Both the position numbers and the translations under genes were made by a program. Shown in pieces: positions 32,701 to 43,516 of a stretch of DNA of 64,000 bases (the stretch's first letter is position 1; every line of letters begins with the position of its first letter). The notes beneath the pieces are model-generated. The model was not told the origin of the DNA. It did no database searches and was given only the letters and a program-made list of their open reading frames with translations. The stretch lies in contig JAWNGF010000001.1 of the NCBI GenBank assembly GCA_037039685.1, forward strand, positions 8,866,001 through 8,930,000, read 5' to 3'. This DNA is from Ceratobasidium sp. AG-K. Its lineage: Eukaryota > Basidiomycota > Agaricomycetes > Cantharellales > Ceratobasidiaceae.

Positions 32701-34803
32701 ACCCTGGGAAAGCAGCTGTAGAATTGCACTTACAGGGAAGATAATCGCGAGGGGAGCGATATATTGCAGCACGCCCTATTCAGTCGCGCATCTGGGTTAA
32801 CCAGATAGCGCTCTTTAATGTAACTAGTAAGACTTACAGTGATATGCGAGCTAGCGACCGAGGAATGGCAGATATTAACACTGGTGCAAACCTCGGCATA
32901 TGCATTATCCTTACCTGAGAGTTGATGGCGCTGGCAATCGAGAGGAACAAGCTCTGCAAGCCACCATCAACGTCTAACCAATGACTTATGCTCGAAAGTA
33001 CAAACAGTGAACCATAGTGCATTCACTAGATCCGCGAGTGAACTTCCAGTTTGCTGGGAGCTGGGAGCAAGTTACCCTAAGTAGCCGTCCGTGGAGCGGG
33101 GTACGGGTTCTATAATATTACCCACCTCATCTGAATTGTCGTTGCGGTGACGCCACTAAAAAGCGTAGCCTAAGTATTGGCTGTTAGCTAGTAACTCGAC
33201 TGGCTTCAGTTTATAGGCGCGGGTGCGTGGGGATCTTGTTACAGTCCCAGGTTCATTCGCTGAGACCTACGGGCATCTTACTTCCCCGTCCCGGCCCGAC
33301 TCGCTTACGGATGCATTGACAAAGTAGTAGAAACTATTACTTACCATAGCGGAGAGGGAATGAAGACTACTGGCAGCTTGGCTTTGCGCATCTCGAATCG
33401 TAGGAACGTCAACCTAGCAACACGTATTAGTGTGCTGCAGGGTAAACACTGGTAAATTATCAACCTTGATAAAATCATCAAGCCCCCGTTCCATGTCGTC
33501 GAGATGCATCCCAATATCAATAGACAAGTCATTGACGTATCGCCTCACCATAGCCGTCGTCATCTGACCCTCTGGAAATGGAGGATTTTCAAACAATGTC
33601 AAGACAGGAATGACGCATACACCCACCATATTCTCGCAAACAGGATGCGCGGTACTGCGCACTGCAATTAGATAACAGGGGAAATGCAGCGCTTTCACCT
33701 ACCTTCAGGTCATTAGCAAACGAGTGAAACGATGCGTTGACGAGCTCGTCCTCGTATCCCAGAATGTCGTTTCTGCAACGCAACGTAAGTCACCAACACC
33801 AGGCAGGGCCAGCAGGTCATGCCCAAGTCAGACATGCATAAGTTACGCACAAATAAGTTACAAAGTCGCGAATATTGTCTTCAAGTCGGACCATTTCTGT
33901 AGGAAGTAATTCTAGATCCTTTTGAGGCTTCCTCTGCTGCTGGGCTCCCATCTGTACCCGATTATACTTGATTTTCGTGTGTATCCTTAAGAGAGGTACA
34001 TGAATCTTGGGTAGCCATAGGTACTCGGTATAGGTACTTACCCTGCTCTATTTATTTTACGCTTAACCTCGGGAAACAATTCGGCTGCCTTGGAGCGGGG
34101 AGTCGGTTAAGCGGTCGAGACCTGCATCCGTCGCTCTACTTACATTCTCTCGAAGCAGATTCTCGATCTGAAAAAGTCCATCTCGCAGGTGACATGTTGC
34201 GTTTAGGAGTCTGGCACTCGATCCAACTCGCGCGACTGCGTTTGCAAAAGCCTGGAGCTGACGATTGAGGTTGCTGACATGTTTTTCGAACGTACGAAAG
34301 TTAGCTACGCCCTCTCGAGATTGAAAGTCTGAAACCACAGCCATGGTAAGCTGGATTGTCCAAGCATCCTGGAAATACTGATGTATGAACGTACCTTCGG
34401 AGTAGTCTGGGCCATTGGTAGTGAAGGGGGGGAAGAACTCCCGGATTTCGCTTTCGCAGGACGAATCCTCGATTTCGCTTTCACAGATCGAGCTTAGTTC
34501 TCCGCCTTCGGATTCAGTTTCCTCCGTAAGTTTTAATAAATCGGATAACAGTCCTCGAAGTGACTGCTTGCGCTTGGCCGAGATAGACGCTACGAAAAAA
34601 ACAAAAGCATTAAGTTGAGAGAACAAAGCATATATATGGCCAATGTAGTTCACCACGACGCTCCGGCTTGAGATATGATGAAGGCTCAGCCGAAAAGAGC
34701 TCATTGCCAGCTATGTGCAACAGCAAAGCAACGTGGTGTTAGCTCTAAATGAATCCAACTTATCATGCGGCTATGTCTTACATCCTACAATACCGTCTGC
34801 CAT
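29784..34803 (-). CDS. Membrane-WD40 protein, copy B (multi-exon)
   Basis: This has the same architecture as copy A, with clear divergence. The first exon (34782-34803, MADGIVG) splices to GNELFSAEPSSYLKPERR and ASISAKRKQSLRGLLSDLLK. It is followed by an acidic stretch longer than in copy A (TEETESEGGELSSICESEIE), then FRTFEKHVSNLNRQLQAFAN and NDILGYEDELVNASFHSF. Membrane segments include FIVFTYSSNQHRAVSSLVLA near 32460. WD40 pieces are HMQFDPTGDFLAT, IIWKIGEKVVK, IAWSPDGSKLLT, IKVWDNR and SASWMPSGDRLLLVEYV, with a copy-specific acidic insert near 31020-31120. The tail (FKVVSGTVDGGLNICR, then VTQAIDRTTQYTLGIT) ends at TGA 29784-29786. No inactivating change was found in the parts read. Not every exon edge was fixed. 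Confidence 0.65.
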
Positions 34804-35965
34804 CAAATGTGGACTAACTGTGCCGCTGAGATACTAGAAGCGACGGCCTACTTGCCCAAGGGATTATGTACCCCAGCTACCACTCCAGCACAGGGCTTGG
34901 GTCCAACATGAGGCGGCGTCTATCAATACTCCGTTGCGAAAGGGCATAGCACTCCACACTCGGTGCCTGGTTGATATTACAATGGAAGGCACGTGCCCGC
35001 GTCCTCCCCATACAGGGGCCCGGTTTGCCGCTTGTACATCAGTGATCGGAATGAATTTAGATATCACACCCTTTTGGTAATCAGATAGACCGGTGAGTAA
35101 CCTTTGGCCGAGATACTGACTGGCACTCAGTTACGCGATCACGGACACTCGAGAAACCCGGGCAGACGATACCCCGGTGCTACCTGAAGCGATTAGACGT
35201 TGAATTCGATTTCTCTCAATTCGACTTCGCGCGCCAATAACTATTACATATCAGAGAACACATACCAGAGCCCGTCGATGAGCGTGTAAGAGTTTATCCT
35301 CGTGGTTTACAGATGGCTTGGAAGTTCGCCTGTTATTGTAATCTAGCCTGAGCGGGGGAGGGGGAAACACACACAGTACTGTCGGCCTTCAAATGTGTGG
35401 CTTGCAATTGGCCGTGCAGCCGGTACAGCTCATCAGGAAGAACCTCCACATTCTCTCTGAGTTCCGCTTGAGGTTGAATAGTATGCGCCCAGTCCCCCTC
35501 GATTTCACCTAATAAGCTGGTAGCCTCGAGACGTTAGAAGGGTGAGAGCTAATTCATACCAACCTAGTTGCCTCCAGGATAACCCCAGCCATTCGAGTTG
35601 GCAAGCGAGAAATCCTCAATTTCTGTCCAGCACTGTCTCGTGCTGCGTCGCTGACGATTCTGACCGGGTCGAAGATTGTTTGGGGTTGTCGTGGGTCGGT
35701 GTCAGAGGTCGAATTCTCCGGACCGCTCACGTGGACGGGAGCAGGTCAGTTTACCATACGATGGGGGGAAAGCACATTTCGGCGACGACGTCTGGTGACT
35801 TGGGTCACGAAACAAGTAAGTCTCGGATTTCATACTCTCACTCCGTGCAATCTACAGGTGTCTGGCTGTTAGCCAGTGTGAAATGGCCCGCCCTAAGTTG
35901 TGCTGACCGCATTATTACTCATACTACGGCACTGTAATAAGCAACAATCCATCCTGATTATTGTG
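34804..35965. other. Spacer between duplicated units
   Basis: Region upstream of copy B, comparable in position to 28084-28929 but longer. Frames here (for example 35542-35937, starting at GTG) have no recognisable content. Confidence 0.4.
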
Positions 35966-36370
35966 CCTTCACAATGAGTGATGGCAAAGCGCCTACGCCG
36001 GTTCAGTCAAACACTCCCCCAAGGACCACCGCAGAAACGCAAGCGGTATGACCACAACGACGATATGCTCCTCACGCAGTACTTTGCGACTGGTCCGACT
36101 GGCACAAGCGATGCAATCTTCCAGAGGCTCACGACGCGGCATCCGCACCATCCATGTGCAAAGACTGACAAGCGTACTATCGGATCCACAAGGCCCCATT
36201 GATCAATTTGACGAGCCGGATCCCGCAAAGTAAAACCGTTGCGGTGATTGCGGCCGGGACTGTTCCTGGAGGTACGATAGTGAGTGCGATGGAGGATGGG
36301 TTACAGAACTTTGGGCTGGAGAGTATAGGTTTAGGAGTGATGTGGAAATGTTGTGTCAATACAGGGTAGC
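35966..36370 (+). pseudogene. Decayed duplicate of the RAP1 3' end, fragment 2
   Basis: This is a better preserved copy of about 22420-22790. It still encodes LPQGPPQKRKRYDHNDDMLL and TQYFATGPTGTSDAIFQR, nearly the third Myb unit of RAP1, then breaks in frame after RHPHHPC. The 3' part (GGTTACAGAACTTTGGGCTG) still matches the RAP1 end. It begins a third duplication unit that is cut off by the transposon at 36440. Confidence 0.8.
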
Positions 36371-36439
36371 TCGACCAAAGAATTGAGAATCAAGACACAG
36401 TCAGGTCCGCGCGAAAGCGTTATTATAAATTGCACTACA

Positions 36440-36474
36440 CACTGTGGACCCTAAACCTCCATGTTTTACGGGGG
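36440..36474 (+). repeat. Left terminal inverted repeat of the class II element
   Basis: CACTGTGGACC, eight unmatched bases, then CCATGTTTTACGGGGG. It pairs in inverted orientation with 52870-52904. Confidence 0.65.
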
Positions 36475-37337
36475 TTCATACCGTACCTGAGAAAAACACG
36501 GAGGTCGGGAGGTTGGTCTACCTCCGTACTCAAAAATACGGACCTGGTCATTTTCAGGCCAGGCCCGTGTTTTCTAAAATACGTAAGTAAGTCCCGTATC
36601 TGACTTCCAGGATGATTTTGATCGTACAGCATGTACCTCCGTGTTTCAGCGCAAACACCATGTTTTCTCTAAGACGGTGGTTTCCTCCGCAAACTATTTG
36701 CCGACCTCCGTTTATTGACCGTCCGTATTTTTATCCATTTGTATTTCTTGTGCGGCATTGATGGTTTGCTTCTTTCCGTATTTCTGTCTGTCAGTAGGCT
36801 TTCCGTACTCGTTGTAAATACAATTTCCGGTCATGTATGCATGTAAATAAGGAAATCTATGCGATAATTTGTTAAAGTTGAATGAAATATGGACATACAA
36901 GTGAGACTAGTCATGTTGGACAATGAAATCGAATGCACGAATGTCCCCAAGTTCTTCAGGGGCAAGATTCGCTCGTGCTGAGAGATATTAGCAAGAAGAA
37001 ATCAAAAATTAATGTGTAACTTACCGTTTTTTGCTGATTCCAGCCTGACCCTCCCTCGAGTGAATGTGTCGGGGGTCAGTCCATATGTTGCTGGATTAAA
37101 TTCGTCGATTTCTTCTTCGACAGGCTGAGCATCGGCTTCCGAGTCAGGGATTGATATGATGTCAGATGGAATTGGGCCATTACTGGACAATTTGGCATCA
37201 AGTTCTCGATTTGGCTGGGCTCGCAGAACTTCAGCCCATAAACCAGTTAGGCCAATGTAAAGGTGGGGGCAATCCACTAACTGAACAACTGCCGGGATTA
37301 TCAAAATTTGCTGGTGGAGGATCAGCAAGTGCAATAG

Positions 37338-37752
37338 TGTCATGAGCTGACTAAGCTCAGACATTTTATTCCGATTTTATATCTTTTTTTCCGAACACTT
37401 TCCTTTTTTGGTACAAATGTCCTCTGGCGCTTAAACTTGTATCATGTGATGTATTTGTCTTTTCGTTTGATATTAGTGATGCTCCGGAACTTCCAGAATG
37501 TCGAGTCATGTCTCTTATCTCGCTTATCATCGGTTGTACTTGGCTTTCCCACACTGATAGATGATGACGTGGCACGGTTCCCTCATGTATATAAACCCAG
37601 AGGTCAAGCCAGTTAACGACAAGGCTTGACCTCCTCTCCACTAGGACTTGCTTAATCAAATCCTCTAACTATCACGATTCCTTGGGTTCTAAGACTTGTC
37701 TAAGTCGAACCCCTTAACCTTTATATATACCTAGTTTACCCAAGTCGGGACA
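37338..37752 (+). repeat. 5' LTR of gypsy X
   Basis: 415 bp, TGTCATGAGC...GTCGGGACA. It contains the TATA box and predicted transcript start described separately. Confidence 0.95.
37588..37632 (+). promoter_or_regulatory. LTR promoter: TATA box and predicted RNA start of gypsy X
   Basis: TATATAA at 37588-37594 is followed 33 bp later by AAGGCTTGACCT (37621-37632), the likely first bases of the R region. These 12 bases are the exact reverse complement of the primer-binding site at 37755-37766. The same pair exists in element Y. Confidence 0.6.
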
Positions 37753-37754
37753 TT

Positions 37755-37766
37755 AGGTCAAGCCTT
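37755..37766 (+). other. Self-complementary primer-binding site of gypsy X
   Basis: AGGTCAAGCCTT starts 2 bp after the 5' LTR. It does not begin with TGG as tRNA-primed sites do, and it pairs over 12 nt with the predicted 5' end of the element RNA. Confidence 0.6.
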
Positions 37767-38237
37767 TTAAAAGCATCAGCCTCAAAGCTCCTGCTTTTTC
37801 CACCAAGTAGATAGAACGTACACGGGAAAACGGGCATAGTACAATGGACGAAGAGCTATACTTGATATAGACCAGTAGTCCCACGTCGCTATACACTGTC
37901 AGTGAACCCAATCGTTATCCTCTTTCGGGTCATAGCGGCTTTAGTCAGCTAAATACACCCTCACTCTGTTATACACTGTCGCTATCACGCCCGCCCAAGG
38001 CTGTTGATAACTGATAAGATCAGATAAGGAGTATATAAAGCAAAAGCTTAGCGTCTAGCACCCTTCACATCCAAATCAACATCTCGAGGAAGCCAGATCC
38101 TCTCAAGCAAAACTGGAAAGTGGTCGGAGCACCACCCAAGTTAACACTCTTATCCATCAAAAACCACATCAACCCGTCGTTTCCATCAGTACGCACTAAA
38201 AAGGAACTAATTAGTAACTAACTAATTAACCTTAAAA
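37767..38237 (+). other. Untranslated leader of gypsy X
   Basis: About 470 bp between primer site and first ORF, lacking a long frame. The same leader, with small differences, is in element Y (45706-46173). Confidence 0.6.
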
Positions 38238-38852
38238 GTGTTCCCCGCATTTTTTAGCCTCTGCGAAGCAGTCTTTAGACTAAAGGACTTCGTACTTGAT
38301 CTAGACACCAAAGTCGACGAATTAAACAGTCGAATTGAAGTGCTAGAAGAAGATCAAGTTGAACAAGCAGAGGATTTAAGGGTCGAACGTACTAGAAACG
38401 ACGAAAACCACAATCAACTCGAAGCTGATTATCAATCCCTCCATTCAAGGCTCGAGTTCATCGAAATTAACCTTGACAACACAAATAAGCAACAAGCCGA
38501 TCAAGATCGTGTCCAAAGCATAAATCTAACGGACACTAATATCGAAGTCGAGCGATTGCAAGAACAAACCCGTGTCTTGATCGAAAACTGCGACCAACTT
38601 ATAAAAATCCAAGAAAAACACACTCGAAAGGTCGAAAATCTCATCAGCAACAACAAACGTCAGTGGCGTACTATTGAAACCCTTAAAGACAAAATCAAGG
38701 GCAAATACTGTCATCAAGCAGCAGAAGTGCGTATTCCTATCAATCAGGATTACCGCCTTCTAAATCACCTTAATACTATTGCACCCAACCCTTTTCAGTG
38801 GGACCAAGACCTCGACTCACACAGGAACAACACAGGGAACAACTTAGACTAG
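38238..38852 (+). CDS. Gypsy X ORF1: coiled-coil protein lacking an internal methionine
   Basis: A 204-codon frame that opens at GTG and contains no ATG at all. It is strongly helical with heptad-like repeats (DTKVDELNSRIEVLEEDQVE, LIKIQEKHTRKVENLISNN), predicting a coiled coil. Element Y keeps the same length and sequence with only a few substitutions. Initiation must use a near-cognate codon or splicing from the leader, unless it is read from an mRNA I cannot infer. Function is unknown; it precedes gag where Ty3-type elements usually have no extra ORF. Confidence 0.55.
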   Translation: MFPAFFSLCEAVFRLKDFVLDLDTKVDELNSRIEVLEEDQVEQAEDLRVERTRNDENHNQLEADYQSLHSRLEFIEINLDNTNKQQADQDRVQSINLTDTNIEVERLQEQTRVLIENCDQLIKIQEKHTRKVENLISNNKRQWRTIETLKDKIKGKYCHQAAEVRIPINQDYRLLNHLNTIAPNPFQWDQDLDSHRNNTGNNLD

Positions 38853-39049
38853 AGTCCCTAAGACTCTTTATTGAAGACGTTCATCATAACTACATATACG
38901 AACAGTACGACGAACTAGGTCAAATCAACGCGTTGTTCCTGGAAGACGAAAATCTTGAATTGATATTTTTGAGAAGCTTGCGCATCATTAAAGACAGAAG
39001 GGTTCGAAGAAGAATCCGTGATATTTTGTATGGTCTGGGATCCCAATAA
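38798..39049 (+). CDS. Gypsy X ORF2: short helical ORF overlapping ORF1
   Basis: An 83-codon frame, offset from ORF1 and overlapping its end, also opening at GTG. It reads RLTQEQHREQLRLESLRLFI and ELIFLRSLRIIKDRRVRRRI, a basic amphipathic helix pattern. The same overlap is kept in element Y, so the frame change is not a lesion private to one copy. ORF1 and ORF2 may be one product joined by splicing or frameshifting. Confidence 0.45.
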   Translation: MGPRPRLTQEQHREQLRLESLRLFIEDVHHNYIYEQYDELGQINALFLEDENLELIFLRSLRIIKDRRVRRRIRDILYGLGSQ

Positions 39050-39658
39050 ATCTACCTCTTTTCCCCACTCCGATATGTCAAGAGCCCCATCACCTAGTCA
39101 AGGGGGATTTACCCAAATCTCAGCAACATCCGGACCCGAGGTAGTTGCACAGGCAATCAATGCCTTAATAGACGAAGTGCGAAAAATTAACGGTCATATT
39201 AATGCCTTAAATGGTATCACCTCTACCCTAGAACAGGGAATCGACAATAACATTGCAGATATCCACGCAATTCAAAATCAAACTGCACAAATTGCACCCC
39301 TTCACCAATTAATGAATGCAGTATCTCAGTCACTTGCAAACCTAGGGGCAACACCCTCCACCACCGCGTCAACAACCACCCCAGGATACAAACTCAAAAT
39401 GCATCCCCCAGAAGAATTTTCTGGAGATGTAGATAAATTTGACGAGTTTAAGTCGCAATGTACTTTGTACATAAATCATACATTGCCACAAGCAACCACA
39501 GAACAAAAAATCACTTATATCATGGGTTATTGCAAGGGGCCTGCCTATGTATGGATGCAACCTGGAATTGATGTAGACACAGCAAGAAGGGGAGCAACAA
39601 ATTGGCTACACGACATGGATGAATTCTGGAACGAAATGCAAGCTAGGTTTGGCGATGT

Positions 39659-40072
39659 TGTCCCGACTTGGGTCAATTAGGTATATATAAGGTTAAGGGG
39701 TTCAACTTAGACAAGTCTTTGAACCCAAGGAGTAGTGATAAGTAAGGGGATTGAATTAGGCAAGTCCTAGTGGAGAAGAGGTCAAGCCTTGTCGTTAACC
39801 GGCTTGACCTCTGGGTTTATATACATGAGGGATCAGTGCCACGTCATCATCTATCAGTGTGGGAAAGCCAAGTACAACCAATGATAAGCGAGATAAGAGA
39901 CATGACTCGACATTCTGGAAGTTCCGGAAGCATCCCCAATATCAAATGAAAAGACAAATACATCACATGACACAAGTTAAGCGCCAGAGGACAATTGTAC
40001 CAAAAAAGGAAAGTGTTCGGAAAAAAGATATAAAATCAGAATAAAATGTCTGAGCTTAGTCAGCTCATGACA
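39659..40072 (-). repeat. 3' LTR of gypsy Y
   Basis: 414 bp, reverse orientation (TGTCCCGACT...GCTCATGACA on the plus strand). Confidence 0.95.
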
Positions 40073-40082
40073 TTACCCCCTC

Positions 40083-43000
40083 CTAAGGGCCTGGCGCAGT
40101 GGGATGGAGTTTGTGAAATTTATCAACTAGTTCAGGAGCATTCTTGAGATCTTCCTTTGACTGCCAAGAGTTGTCTGCATGAGAGTACCCTTTCCACTTA
40201 ACATAATAGTGGAGTTGGCGACGGATTTTCTTGGAATTAAGGATCTCTTCAACCTCCCATTCTTCTTCTCCATCTTGTGTGACAATAGGGGGTGGTTGAG
40301 CAGGTTCGCGGCCGTGGGGATCAGGGTGGAATTTCTTGAGCAGCATGACATGGAAGACAGGATGAACTTTCATCGATTTTGGTAACTCCAGTCTAAAAGC
40401 GTGAGTCCCTACTTTTTCCAGTACCTTGTAAGGGCCTAAAACTTTGTGAGAGAGTTTTACTGAAGGTCTGTCTGTGGATATGTTTTGATGATTAAGCCAG
40501 ACTTTATCTCCAGGGTTTATCTCTTCTGGTTCTTTGGCTCCTTTATCAAAGTAGTGTTTGTAGGACTGATTTGCTAGGATGAGGGCGGCTTTGACTTCGT
40601 CGTATCCTTTCAGCAGGAATTCCGCATGGGCATCAGCTTCAGGAACAGTATAGTCTGATTCTTCCCCGATGTTCATTCTAGGGTTAAAACCCTGGCAGAT
40701 TTGGAAAGGGGTTTTGCCAGTGGATGCTTGGATTCCATTGTTGTACGCAAATTCTGCCATAGGGAGCAGGGCCACCCAGTCGTTTTGCCTATGGTTGACA
40801 AATGCCCTGATAAAGATTTCAACGACTTGGTTTGCTCGTTCTGACTGTCCGTCTGTCCTTGGATGGTACGCTGTGCTGAAGGTAGGTTTTACGTCTAACC
40901 GTTTGTATAGATGCCTAATGAACTTTGAGTTGAAAGTGGATCCTCTATCCGAGACTGTTGCCTTTGGAGTGCCGTGAAGTTTCCAAATGTTTGCGACAAA
41001 AATATTGGCTATGTCTACTGCTGTGGCCGTTGATTTGCAAGGGAGATAGTGTGCCATCTTGGAGAACCGATCTACTACTGTTAAGATTGCGTCATATCCT
41101 TCTGATTCTGGGAGCCCTACAATCATGTCATAGGAGATCTCTTCCCAAGGTCTCTCAGGAATATGTAGAGGACGCAGTAATCCTGTGGGGAGTTGGTTCG
41201 ATGGTTTAACTCGAATGCATGTTTCGCAGTGTGACACATAAGAGTTGACAAATTTCTTCATGGTTGGCCAATAGTAAGTTCTGGAAACTAATTCCAATGT
41301 TCTTGCTTGTCCCGGATGTCCAGCTGAAATATTGTCATGGCGCGATTCCAATATCAGGTTTCTGACAGTTTCATCCTTAGGGACAAAGATCTTTCCTTTG
41401 AACATTAGGAGTCCTTCTCTGTATTCCCAATCTTTGACTTTTTCTCCGTTTCTCAGCTTATTGTGGGCTTCCTCTAATCTGGGATCTTCAAGGATTGCTT
41501 CTCTGATTAGATCGTTAATTTCCTGGTCAGGGGTGATAGCCGAAATAAAAATGTCTGGTTTGAGGAGAACTTGGTTCTCTACCCCCCCCAAAGGTTCTAG
41601 GTCGTATCGCCTTGAGAGAATGTCTGCTTTTTTGTTTTGGCTTCCTGGTCTGTACAAGATTTGGAAGTTGAAGTCTACCAAGAAATTCATCCAGCGGATT
41701 TGGCGTTGATTCAATTGCTTGGATGATGAGAAGTATTCCAAATTTTTGTGATCTGTTATTACTTGAACAGCTTTTTCTGTGCCTTGAAGTAGGTGCCGCC
41801 ATTCTTTGAAAGCTCTAATTATTGCCAATAGTTCTTTGTCAAAAATGTCATAGTTTCGCTCAGCCGGATTTAGTGATTTAGAAAGAAAAGCTACAGGGTG
41901 TAGTTTCCCTTCTTCATCCTTCTGAGATAGAACTGCTCCTGTAGCAAATCCCGACGCGTCTGTTTCGAGGAAAAATTCCTTATTCTGATCGGGCTGCATC
42001 ATTACAGGTGCCACTTTAAGAGCTTCTTTTAGCGCATTCATGGCCTCTTGTTCTTTGCTTGTCCACTGCCACTTTTGATCCTTCTTAAGTAGGTTGTACA
42101 GAGGTCTGGCTTTGCCGGCAAAGTCTTGAATGAATCTTCGATAGAAATTGACAAATCCTAGGAATTCTTGAACTTGTTTGACGTTTTTGGGAGCTTTCCA
42201 GTTCATAGCCGCCGTGACCTTTTCCTGATCCGTTTCGATTCCTTTATTGGAAATGACCAATCCTACCCAGTCCAGTTTGGTCTGGTGGAATTTGCATTTT
42301 TTCAATTTCGCAATCAGCTTGTGTTCCCTTAGTCTTCTTAGCACCTCTTTCACGTGTCCTGGATGATCTTCGACTCGTTTGGAAAAAACAAAGATATCAT
42401 CAATGTATACGAGTACGAAAACCCCCATATTGTCCCTGAATATGGAGTTCATTAGGGACTGGAAGCTTGATGGGGCGTTTTTGAGACCGAAGGGCATGAC
42501 TTTCCATTCGTACATGCCGTATTGAGTTTTGAATGCTGTTTTCCATTCATGGCCTGCTGCTATTTGGGTTTGATGGAATCCTTGTGCCAAGTCTAGAGTG
42601 GTGCCAATGACAAATCCTTCCAGGGCCCTTAACCATTGGTCCAATAGAGGTATTCCACTTGCGTTGAATTTGCATAGCGAATTCACATATCTGTAGTCAA
42701 CGCAAAAGCGTAATTCTGGGTTGTTTGGATCTTCTGGATGTGGTTTTTTGACAAACAGAACCGGGGAAGCCAAAGGAGACTTAGAAATCTGAATGTGTCC
42801 CCTTCGGATCAGGGTTTCTAGTACTTTCTTCATTTCCTTGTCTTCAGCTGGGGACGTTTTGTAGATAGGGCCGTGCTTTAGTTTAGCTTCTGGTAGGAGA
42901 TCGAGCGTAATGTCCGTTGGCCTGTGAGGTGGCAGTTCTTCTAACCTGGATTCGTCGAATACATCTGCAAACTCTTTGTATTCCTCTGGTAATGTAGTTT

Positions 43001-43481
43001 CAGCTGCAATTTGGAGTGTAGACAGGACTTCTAGGCAGTTTTCTGAGCAGAAGTTGCTTGTGTATGCAATTGTCCTGTTTTTCCAATTAATTTGTGGGTT
43101 ATGTTTTTTGAGTCATGACATCCCGAGTACAATAGGGTGTCTTCCAATGTTTGTGACATGACATTCTATTTCGCTGGAATGTGTTCCCATGACAAGCCTA
43201 AATTTTGTATAGTGGGTGACTTTTCCAGACGAGACTTCCCGTCCGTCTATAACTCGCAGAGTCTTTGGTTTTTTGTGCTGAAAAAGGGGAAGGTTTGCCT
43301 CTTTTGCTAGGGAAGGGTTGATGAAACAGGAGGTTGCACCGCAGTCGAGGAGTGCTTGTCCAGAGAATCTTTTCGATCTGTTAACTGACTTAGAATCAGG
43401 AGCCGTAGCTAGTGGATGAGCGGTGAAATCAAGGTATAATTGGTTTTCATTTGATATTGACATGATTTCTAGTTCATCCAT
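40083..43481 (-). pseudogene. Pol of gypsy Y with one nonsense codon
   Basis: Starts MDELEIMSISNENQLYLDF at 43481 and stays in one frame to 40083 (1132 codons plus stop), except for TGA at 43113-43115, where X has TGG (VLGMSW). Domains in order: aspartic protease with LLDCGATSCF, reverse transcriptase with FVLVYIDDIFVFSK, RNase H with FFLETDASGFATGAVL, integrase with an HHCC zinc-binding head (HPGQARTLELVSRTYYW ... HCETCIRVK) and the DDE core (TVVDRFSKMAHYLP, VSDRGSTFNSKF, TDGQSE), then a chromodomain (EEWEVEEILNSKKIRRQL, YYVKWKGYSHADNSW). The stop falls between protease and RT. Confidence 0.93.
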
Positions 43482-43516
43482 ATTACTAGCTAATATATCA
43501 CCAAGTACTTGGCTCC

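Noticed and set aside
35542..35937. 131-codon plus-strand frame between copy B and the second RAP1 fragment
   Set aside because: It opens at GTG, lacks any recognisable motif and has no counterpart at the equivalent place in the first unit.
38727..38798. Intron (GTGCGT to TTTTCAG) joining ORF1 and ORF2 of gypsy X
   Set aside because: Its length is 72 nt, a multiple of three, so removing it does not bring ORF2 into frame with ORF1.
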